Assembly (NCBI RefSeq): GCF_964199755.1
Contig: NC_133903.1
Coordinates: 54,332,239 to 54,396,238 of the forward strand
Origin: Larus michahellis
Lineage: Eukaryota > Chordata > Aves > Charadriiformes > Laridae
Direction of reading: 5' to 3'
DNA length: 64,000 bases
Part shown: positions 50,362 to 60,400 of the stretch, piece by piece
Numbering within the stretch: position 1 is the first letter of the stretch
How the letters are laid out: each line of letters opens with the position of its first letter
Notes under the pieces: generated by a model
The model's input: only the letters and a program-made list of their open reading frames with translations
The model's database searches: none
What the model was told of the DNA's origin: nothing
Position numbers and translations under genes: made by a program

Positions 50362-53300
50362 TCAAACTGTTCCCACCTGCACTGACACAACAGTATCCAA
50401 GTTAAATAATGGGTTATCAAATGATTTGAGACCCTCTGAAAGCCGATGTAGCTCATCAAGTAGGAATCGTTTAGGGTTTGTGAAGGTCCCAGGCTGTTTG
50501 CTGTGGGAAGAGTCAGATTCCCTCTCCAGTGTAGTAAAGCGAGCTGGACAATTTGTTCCTGGCTGTGGAAGGCGGCAGAGCTTGCACAAACTGTGGATCA
50601 CTAAACAATAAGAGCCCAAAATATTCATTTCTTTTCCTTCTACCTGAAGCCAATCCTGTCTCGACATTTTATAGTCAGGATTCTCATCTTTGTGAATGGT
50701 TTCTCACCTTCCCTGCCGTAGGGCATTTGACCAAAAATTGTATTCCTCAAGAACGAAATAGATTTTGCTAATGTGAACCGTGGAGAGCCCAGCGTAGGGT
50801 ACAGACCCTCCCCAGGTGACCCCTGCGACAGGGGTGGGAAGGCTGCTGAAAGAGTACATTGTCTGCATCCAATTTACACAATGTATACAAAATTCACCGA
50901 ATAATTCTGACAATACGGGAACCCTGACAGATTTATAGGCCTATCGCTGATATGGCTGCAGGGTTTGGAAGTTGCTGTAATTTTTGCAATTCAGCAACAG
51001 CTAGAGGTTGTGGAGGTTTTTTCCTGCAGGGGATAGTGCTCTGTACTGGAGACTTCCTCCAAGAGTCCAGAAATCCCACCTCTAGGGAATCTGTTCTTTC
51101 CAGGCATTTCATACGGTTATTTTTGGCTAGGTCTGTGGAGATTTCTAGTTTCCCAGTGCAGCTATTTTTATAACGTGTGGCTGTGAAGTCTATAGTATTA
51201 GACATAATTTAATCTTGCATGTTTGAGAGTCTCGGGACTGTACATATGCAATTACGGTGTCTTGCACCTGCTCCCTCTTTGGCCTGTATTTGAAACACTC
51301 CTTTCCTGTAACAAGGCGAAGCTTCGGAGGCTTCTAGACAACAGTTCCTTTATTGAGCGTGCTAAGCCGCCATAAATATTTAATTAGGTGTTGCACTATT
51401 TTTGGAGAGATACAGAAAAAAATAATAATCCCCATTTCCTTACATTTAAACAGAACATTTTCCTGCTGGAAAAATTTCCCTGCATTAACTAGTGACAGGG
51501 AGAAGTATTTTAAGAGGGTGCATAAAAATTTGAGAGGGTGAAAGGCTGGTAAAGAGGAGATTTCACTGAGCTGAGGGTTGTCTGCTGTAGTTCTCTAGGT
51601 GGGAGGGGAGGCTGTCGGGTGGCTGGGGTTGAGCTGGAGTTGTGCGGGTGCCTTTTGGGCAGCGTGGCACCGTGTCGGGCTGGCGGATGCAGCCGCTTCC
51701 CAATGAGGGGAGCTTCTGCTTCTCCTGTATTTGCCGTCTAAAAATAAATCATGGCTTCACTGGTATTTTTGAATGCTGAGTCGCGAATTGGCTAACCAAG
51801 CTGCCCTGGGTATGGTGACATTGCCTGGAGAGCTTCGTGTGCCATAAACCTTCAGATACAATGATCACCCAGACTGTAATTACAGGTGATGTATGCTATG
51901 TAAGGAAGCAAAGGCAGGGGTGTGGTCATACTGCCAAATCTGAAAAAAAATATCAGTTGATGGTATTGCAGCTAAGATTTCACCCCACCCATTAACAAAA
52001 CAGGTCTCCTAGGAAGGTTTGTTAAAATTAGCTAATTATAAGGCTCCAAACATTACCTGTCATTTGACTTGAAATTGCCTCCAGGAAAGCACAGTCAACG
52101 CGGAGAACGAATCCTGACTTCTGCTGTAGTTCTCACACTTCAGAGGCAGTTCGAGTCTTGCTGCCACCTGTATTAGAAAATCAGTCTGGTCACTTGGGGT
52201 GGGCAGCGCATCTCTGCCCTGTCCTCCATGTCTTGTCCTGTGGCTTCCCACCTGACCAGCCTATCTCCTTGACCTCACCTCTCTTCATCTTGCTGGTTTC
52301 TACTCAAGAACCGCCTGAAAATTCCCGTCCTTTTCAATGGTTAAAAAAAAAAAAAAAAAGAAAGAAAAAAAAAAGGACAAGACTAAAGGACCAAATTCTA
52401 AAATGCTGTAACTGCATTGACCTCAAAATCACCATTTTGTCACGGAACTAAAATTAAGTACACTAAAACCAACAGCGACTGATGCTTTAATGAATATAAA
52501 ATTGAGTTTAAAAAATATTATGCTCTGTATATTGCGAACAGTTTTCCATACAGATGACAAAGGGCAAACTTAAAGAACATTCAACCAGAATGTCTCTTAT
52601 AATTATATCGACTTTGTCTTTAGAAGCCAGAGAGAACTTACTTACGAGTGAAGATAAAAAAATGAAGTATGTGTGGTTTAGTCAAAATAATGATGATGGG
52701 CAATTAGGAAGCACTTTGTGAGTACGTTAAGGGAGAGGAATTATTTAGAGCAGGATAAGGGTTATACATAATGAGATGAAATTACCGGTAGAAAAAGTAA
52801 AATACCTGCAGGAAGAAGGCCTGACACTGAGATCTACTGGGCTGCACAACAGGCTCACCATGGGATGACACAGAAGCCTCTTGGGAGGGGAGCATGTGGA
52901 AACACACTGTGCAAAAAAGGGCAGGCAAAGTTTGTTCCAAACGTCTGCTGATTAAGTATACTACGAGGTGCTTTGTCTTGTACTTCCTTGATGTATTGGT
53001 TGTGTGGCAGATGCATTTGTTGATTAAAATAATCATTATACCTATTAAAACTGAGCTGACTACTTCGTTAGCCAAATAAAATGTAATACACAGAACAGAG
53101 CCCCGTAACTACCATGTGAAAAGCTGGGTACGCTTCCAGTCCCTGCAAAAATACTCTCTGCTAACACCTCCCCTCCCTCTCTCACTCAGTTGCGGCACCT
53201 GAGAAGCTGAACCATGAGCCCGTAAATGTTCACAAGCCTAACTTTAAACCCACAGCTAGGCCTTCCCGAGTCCCCGATGGTGTTCCCAGGCACAAGTACA

Positions 53301-55414
53301 CCTGAAGTTTACCCAACACTTGTACATGTGGAATTAGATGCTCAGATTGTAAAATCCTTGGACATAAATAGTCTTTTATCATATTGGTTAAAGCAGATTG
53401 CACACCACGCACTTGACAGGGTAGACTTTTATTGAAATGCAACCCCAATATGTGATAAACAGCCTTAGTCGTGCCATTTGACTTGAGATCTGTCAGGACG
53501 TGCTGCCGTATCGAACACGAGCCTACCTGGAGCAGCTGGACTCCTGCCCTTGGAGTTTATTCCAGTCTGTTATTGATTCAAGGTCCAAAGACTTAGAGAT
53601 TTCATCCTTCACATTACACCACTCTGTTGCTACTACGGTTTTGATTGCCCAGCACCTTCCAGCTCTCGGTGAAGCGACTCCTCAGCTGGCCACTCAAACT
53701 AGCAACGTAAAGCAGATTTAATGAAACACATTATTAAGCAACCAAGCAGTAACATGACTTCTGAGCACCACCCACCTGGATAAGACTTCCTTACACACTC
53801 TTGTTGTCTCATACAAAAGAACCTCTGTTATGTGCCGTGTCTATTAACTGCAGTGAACTTAAGGCAACGTTTTCTAAGTGGAGCTAAATGTCATACTGCA
53901 GAACTCAGGACAGGAAATCCAGCGACTTTCAATGGGAGCTCAGTATCCAGCCAACTTCAGAGCTTTGTAAATCTCTAGCCAAGTAAATAAATCTTTAGGT
54001 CAATATATACCTTGAGAGGCTGAACCTTGGCTCCCTGGGTGATGGGCCCGTCTGTGCGCAGGCATACAAGGATATTTTACTCTGTAAGAGAAAGCAAAAT
54101 ACGTGTAGTAAGCATGTACATGACTGCCAGAGTATATATAATCCCTGCCATAATACAAATGTATATTTAGGGATATTGATCTACAGTAACAATTAATTCA
54201 TGTAATAATGTAAAAAACACCCCAAAAGATTGCAAAGAACTTTTCAAAATAAAATTGCTTTAAAAACGCTATTTAGACTAAGTGCTAGATTTCCGATTTT
54301 GTTCTAGCGCTAATATATTTTATTCAGCAAATTGCAAAGTAATTCATTGCTGTGCAGGAAATTAAAAAAAAAAAGGGTACATGAGTCATGAGGGAACTGC
54401 CCGAAGGGAGGGGAGCAAAATACACACGGATACGGATAGGACACTACCGGCACTAATACCTTCTGAAAAATGCTGTGGATCTGTGGCAACTGTGTGCGAT
54501 TTGGTGGCTGTCTACTTTGCCTCAGTCTTTGGCAGACAGCACACTCGGGGAAGGCAGCAGCAGTTTGTCGTCCTTCAGCTCTATACTAAGAGTGCTCAAA
54601 TTTGGGATGCTAAAGCCTATGTCTGGGCGTGGCATAAAGTCATTAGGAAACTAATCCTGTAAAATATCTTACCGAATAACTTAGAAAAGTTTTACAAAAC
54701 TTTTCCAGTGGAGTCATGGATGTAATTGCAATAAACAACCGTGTTTTGGCTTAACAAGCTTTTCTTTTAATGTAACTGTTAGCATTGGTGCCTAAAAATT
54801 ATGACTGCCATAGAGAGTTCCTTAGTTCTCAAAAGATGAATCTTTAAAAGATTTCTGACCTTTTGGGGCAGTATCAAATTACATAGCATCATAGTATACA
54901 GTCTTAATGTAGCTGATCCGTGTTTCATAAGAAATATTTACTACAGCAACGCCTCCATCATGTTTCTCCCATCTCACACTGTCCAAGTCCTGCCAGAGAA
55001 GAGCTGTGAAAAATGTAAGACCTTATATGGAGTAAATAAGGAGCGATTTTCAGAGCCAGATGAATTTATGAAATATGGAAACCATCGTATATATAAAGAC
55101 AAGACCTCGTAATTCATAGCAAGTGAAGCCACAAACGAATTATTGAGGCTTTTCGTCATAAACAGAGCGATTCTGTGTTCCGCAGATGTTCGCGTTGTTG
55201 CAAGACTGACATTAGATATCGAGTATTTCATTCTTTTTGTTATAAAAATTAAAGTGCACTTCTCTTTAGGTTAAGCATAGAGAACATCTACTGATGGGGC
55301 CTGAAATTTACTTTGATACATTTCCAGAGGTAACAAGACGTGTTTTGCAATCGCTCATTAGTTTGACTGTCAAACATTTTTTTCTTTAAAACAAAAGCGT
55401 ATTTTTAGCCTGGC

Positions 55415-55439
<25 letters not shown>
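55415..55439. repeat. Poly-A tract
   Basis: An uninterrupted run of A residues in non-coding DNA upstream of the USP1 CpG island. Confidence 0.85.
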
Positions 55440-55445
<6 letters not shown>

Positions 55446-56132
55446 GTCTTAGCTTTTCTGTAGAAAGCAGCCTTTGTAAACGGTGCGATGAATCTATAGC
55501 TACCGCATACGTGTGACAGACAACAACCGTATTTACTCCCAAGCACTGTCAGACCGAGCCACTGGGACACTGTTCGTACACGCGGGTCTCCACTGGCCTT
55601 CGGGTACGCCCCGACAGCAAACCTTCTCCGTGGGGGCCAGTTTAAAGAGCAGGACCAAGTAATCTGTAGTATTTTTCCCACAGTCCATCTGTTGTGAGCG
55701 TACTGATCCCCGTACCCGGGTTTTTCGCAGTCTTACCAAACAGCCTCAACGAAAACTATGATTTATTGCGTTCTTCGTAGCCGCGTTGGTAAAGATTTTT
55801 AGCGCGGATCTCCTAAGAGTTAACAGTGTAATCCTTGGTTCGGGGGCGGGAAGGGGGGGCGGAAAGAGCGTGATACAGCTGTTTTGTTATTTAGAGAACG
55901 GGGCCAAATCCCGAAACCTGTCACCCCCGGTGCCCCTCGGTGCAACGCCGTGTGGGCTGGGCAAGCGCTGGACGGCGCGGGAGCCGCCTCCCGCGGTCTC
56001 GAAGGCGCAGGGAAGCAGCGACACAGGGCGCCAAAACCAAGCGGGTTTTACAGGGGACAGACAGAAACGCGCTTTTACCCACGGCCGCGAACGGGCGGCG
56101 CCGAGACCGGCGAGGGCCGCGGGGCGGGACAA

Positions 56133-56180
56133 GGGGCTGCGGCCTGAGGGGGGGCTGCGGCCTGAGGGGCGGCTGCGGCC
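56133..56180. repeat. 18-base tandem repeat inside the USP1 CpG island
   Basis: Two perfect copies of ggggctgcggcctgaggg (56133-56150 and 56151-56168) and a partial third copy up to 56180. Confidence 0.9.
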
Positions 56181-57144
56181 CCGCCTCCGCTCTCGCAGCA
56201 CACACCAGCCCCGTTCGCCGTTCATTTCTCGCTGGACGGGCCGGCCGAGGCCCGCCGGCCCGGGGGGGGCGCTGGGGCCGGCCCGGGAGCGGCGGTGGGC
56301 GGGGCCGGGCAGGGCGGGGCAGGGCCGAGCCTCCGCCCCGGCCGTTACCTCGGGCCCGCTCCAGCCGCGCCGCCATGCGCCGCGCGCCTCTGGCTCTGAT
56401 TGGCGGAGGCGGGGAGGGGCTGGGCTAGAGCGGGACCAATCCACCGCCGCCGGAGGGGGGTGTCCCGGCGGAATGGTTCATCCCAGCCGCCTCCCCTCCC
56501 CCCTCGCCGAGACCGAGCCCTTTGGCCGGGCCGTTACCAGCGCCCGCGCGCGCCCAGGCAGGACCCCGCGGGCTGCCCGGCGCGTTGCCTGACGGCGGCG
56601 GAGGAGGCGCGGGGCCGGCGCCGCCGGCGGGCGCCGCGCGGAGGTGTCGCTCTGTCGGCGCAAGTTGGTGGGAGACAGACCGGCGGCGGCCACCATGGCC
56701 CTTCGGTCCCGCCGGGTGGCGGCGGCGCCTTCCGCTCCGGCATTTGAGCCGGGCGGCCGCCAGCGCCGGGGCGCGAGGAGGGGTGAGGGCGCGGGTCCTG
56801 GCGGCGCGGAAAACGCGCCAAGTTTCCCGTGGTGGGGAGAGCGGCGCCGGGGCGCCCCGCGGTCTCCATGGCAACCGGCGGGCGACGGCGGCGGCCCGCG
56901 GTCCCCCAGCATGTAGCGGTGAGGAGAAGCGGCCCCGCCGCCGCCGCCATCCGCTCCCGGGGGCCCCGGGCCCGCTCGTGGGGGGCCGGGCCGGGCCGGG
57001 CCCGCCGCGCCGTCCCCGCCGGGCGGGCCCGTGAGGGGGACAGCGGGCCGGGCGGGGGGCGGCTGTCAGGGCGGGGGGCGGCGGGACCGCGCTAGGCCCC
57101 AGCGCCGGTTGCGGCTTCCCGCTCTAAATGGCGATCGGTGTCTC

Positions 57145-57164
57145 TGTGTGTGTGTGTGTGTGTG
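57145..57164. repeat. (TG)10 microsatellite before the USP1 start-codon exon
   Basis: Ten TG units end four bases before the AG at 57167-57168. The start-codon exon probably begins at 57169. Confidence 0.85.
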
Positions 57165-57168
57165 GCAG

Positions 57169-57407
57169 GTGTGAGCCCCCAGCGCTGCTCCCCGGCCGGG
57201 CCGGCCGACTCCCCCCCTCGCCCGCCCGCCAGGAAAGATGCCCGGCGTCCTGCCGAGTGACAGCGCCGGGCCTGCGAGAGGGAGCCCCTCCAAGAAGAAC
57301 CGGCTTTCCCTGAAGCTCTTCCAAAAAAAGGAAGCGAAAAGAGCGCTGGATTTTACCGAGTCCCAGGAAAATGAACAAAAGAGTTCCGAGTTCCGAGGCT
57401 CTGAGAT
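57169..57407 (+). CDS. USP1: USP1 start-codon exon
   Basis: The coding part is 57238-57407: 56 codons plus two bases. It begins MPGVLPSDSAG and includes GSPSKKNRLSLKLFQKKEAK. Position 57169 follows tgtgtggcag, so the start may be a splice acceptor with 69 bases of 5' UTR, or the exon may extend further upstream. The donor is gtatgt after GAG AT, and the next exon adds T to give Ile. The start is fixed by the recognised N-terminus and the frame. Confidence 0.93.
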
Positions 57408-60400
57408 GTATGTAAGAGTTTCGCTCCAAATAAGTGTTTCTGGGTCTGTTAGAGCAACCCGGCAGCTCAGCGGGGCTGCCTCGGTCATGGATAAACAACA
57501 CGGCACCGTCCACTCGTTGCAGTTGTCTATTCTTGCATAAGTACAAGCTTCAACGTCTACTAAATAAACCCTTGAGCCAAGTTAATCAAACTGAACTTAA
57601 CTACTCTAATGAATTTCTAGATCTACGTAGTTTTAAGAAAATGAGTTTGCTGCACTGTGGATGTGTAGCTGGCATAAACTTTAATAACTCAAAGAAGTTA
57701 CTGTATTTGAAGTTAATATAAGGTAGTTATTCTGATGCTGAGTTATTTAAAGTGTATTTGCAAAATGAGTTTTAATTAAAAAAATTTAAAGGTTACTTCT
57801 GCTGCAGGTAAAATAATTGATTATGGTGCTTACTGTCGTTCATTAGGGTGTTTCAAGCCCTGAACAAATCTGTCAACTCATTTCATTGCAGCTAATGAGG
57901 AAATTTAAATGGGAAAAAGAAAAATTGCTTAATCATGGCCAATTACAATTGTGTTGGAGACTTAAATATTTGGTTCTGTTGTGTCAGTGCAGAGCATTAT
58001 CACTGTCTATAACGTGCCAGGTTCATTGGTTCCTGTTTTTTTTTTCTTTGGTGTTTTTTATTCTCTTGGTTTGCTTCCAGAAATGGAAGTGCTGTGAATC
58101 TGGAGCAGGGGACAGTAATAGAAAGTATTTGCTAGGCATGTTTTTCCTAGTGCTGCCTTAGGAACGAACAAAGAACATACAAAAGTATTTTAAAGAGAAC
58201 TTTTTTGATTCCTTAAATGGGTCTTCCGATATCTTTTGAACTAACAGCAGATTAGCCTGCTTCTTGTAAACCTGTCTGGTTTTGTGTAGGTTGCTGAAGA
58301 GCAGTGTTTCAGTTGAGCAGTCTGTCTTTGGGCACCCAGAGTAGCCACGTGGACACTCAGAAACACTTTCACGTGATTTTGATCTGTATGTATTAGTCAT
58401 TAATTCTGTAAGCTACCTCTGAGATGGTAGATGGCCAGGAGAAAGATGCATGCCAGAAAGAGTCGTTTTCAAAAATTGTCCCTTACAGACTGTTTTCTCT
58501 ATTTAATAGTGACCAGGTTGTTCCTGCAGCGCAGCCTCCCGCGCTTGTTAGCTGTGAGAAGAGAGACAACATGTTGCCTTTTGTGGGCTTGAACAATCTG
58601 GGTAACACTTGTTACCTTAACAGCATACTTCAGGTAAGGTCGTGTCCAGGGGGCCTCGAGAAGATGATTTTCTTTTGGTGAAGCGCAAGTGGATGAGATT
58701 CATAGTTTGATGTGACATAGATGTCTGGATGTAGTATGAAGGGAATCGCATTACAGCGGGAGGGGAGAAAGATGATGCTGCAGGAAATAATGTGCACAGT
58801 AGGTTGCCTCGATTGGGTAATTTTTCAGTTTACGTACTCCGGGCACCTCCCTGCTATGAGTAATCCTGCACCTTCGCGTGCTGTGCAGCAGCCTTGGGAA
58901 ATGCAAAGCTAGTTTGGTCATAAACGTGGATACGTAGGTTGAGTAACTTCTTACTTTACCAGTTATTCTCTTGTTTTAAACTGTTGCTTTCAGGTATTAT
59001 ATTTTTGTCCTGGTTTTAAAACTGGAGTAAAACACTTATATAACATAATTTCAAAGAAGAAAGAATCTTTGAAGGATGAAGGAGAGCAAAAAGCAGAAAA
59101 GGTAACATATCTCCCGACATGTTTCTCTACTTGTAATTGTGCGAGTGAGGCTGCATGCCAGGATTGTAGTGAAAATTTAACTGTGATTTCTTCTGTTTGT
59201 AAGAAGTTTTGCGGTATTGTTTTCTACGGTGCTATTTCAGGTAAAGATACGTTTGAGTTGTTTTGAACTTGTGTTCAGACTTGAGTGTTCAGAGTGTCTG
59301 TAAACCTGCAAGCACAAGTTTAACAGCAGAAATTTGAGAAGATATCTCACTGTGCTTCTGAATTTAAGATAATTATGATAACACTACTTTGCATGGATGG
59401 AAATTGGAGTTTGGGCAAAGATGGTTTGGGTTTTTTCAAAAAATGGCTAATCTGGCTTTTGAATCTTCTTTCTACTGGCAAAAGAGCAATATATTGTCTG
59501 AGACTCACCTGCTTCCCATAGCAGACAAAAAGTCTGTCAAATGTCTGTTACAAAACTAAGTGAGGGCAGGAGAGAAAAAGTTTAACTTCTTGTTACAGAC
59601 AAAACTGCAAGTATTTTTACTCTTTTTATATTGTTATTGCAGGGAAGCTGTAAAGAAGACCCACTGGCAAGTTACGAACTAATCTGCAGTTTGCACTCAT
59701 TGATTCTTTCAGTTGAGCAGCTTCAAGCCAGCTTTCTCTTAAATCCAGAAAAATACACAGATGAACTTGCTACTCAGCCCCGAAGGCTGCTAAATACGCT
59801 TAGGTACAAATTACCGAAAACGCATTGTCAGAATTTTCCCCTGAAGTTTTGAGGTCACTGCACGGTACAGCACAGCATTAGAGGCTTGGGGGCGGTAGAT
59901 GGTCTTAAATCTGGGGCATCGTGACAGGAAGTCAGGTTTTCTTATTTATTGTTAGCCCCGTGATCTCATTAATTTGAAAGTAAATTTTCATTTTGTAATA
60001 ATACAATGTAAATCCCGCTGTGGATTTAAAACAGTACTTAGCCTTAAGTACGTAAGTATTCTTACTGACCCGAGAAGGACCACTGCTGGGTTCCAGTTGA
60101 ATATGTGCTTAAAAACATAAGGCTGTAGTTGCCTTCCCACGGCTGTGGGACAGAGGACTCCTCTCTAGGCCTGGAGAGGATCCTCCCCTGCTTTTATATC
60201 TAAACTCCCTAATTTAAATCTCAAATCATGTTAGCCAGTTAGCAAAGAAAAACTAGTCTTCATTGCCTTGCTCTTTTACTTTTACTAGAGAGCTCAACCC
60301 TATGTACGAAGGCTACTTGCAGCATGATGCTCAGGAAGTTCTGCAGTGTATCCTGGGTAACATTCAAGAAACATGTCAGCTACTGAAGAAGGAAGAATTG

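Larger units (their letters stand above)
50362..56540 (-). ncRNA. Candidate spliced minus-strand transcript, divergent from USP1
   Basis: Several short minus-strand segments have both a polypyrimidine-AG acceptor and a GT donor: 55737-55812, 54011-54081 (acceptor tttctcttacag, donor gtatat), 53527-53698, 52806-52906 (acceptor cttttttgcacag, donor gtattt), 52057-52167 (acceptor ttttctaatacag, donor gtaatg), 51080-51180, 50708-50822 and a last segment from 50600 downward. First-exon donors could be at 56349 or 56538, inside the USP1 CpG island. No protein family is recognised. The most likely reading is a long non-coding RNA; a small lineage-restricted protein is possible. The exons are not confirmed by any transcript evidence. 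Confidence 0.3.
55840..57240. promoter_or_regulatory. USP1: USP1 CpG-island promoter
   Basis: About 1.4 kb rich in CpG with multiple GC boxes (for example ggcggggccgggcagggcgg near 56297). It ends at the USP1 start codon. Two CCAAT boxes in opposite orientation lie at 56398-56403 (attgg) and 56436-56440 (ccaat). Donor-like sites occur on the plus strand (GCG-gtgagg at 56918/56919) and on the minus strand (56349, 56538), so the island may drive transcription both ways. The transcription start is not determined. Confidence 0.75.

Noticed and set aside
53500-53721. Plus-strand 73-codon frame with protein-like composition
   Set aside because: No plus-strand acceptor and donor pair fits it, and the same stretch has minus-strand splice-like sites. 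Left as unexplained.
54381-54662. 93-codon plus-strand frame upstream of USP1
   Set aside because: No recognised family, promoter or partner exon.
55786-57095. Open frames up to 268 codons in the USP1 CpG island
   Set aside because: High GC lowers stop-codon frequency. Frames are open simultaneously on both strands and have no family similarity.
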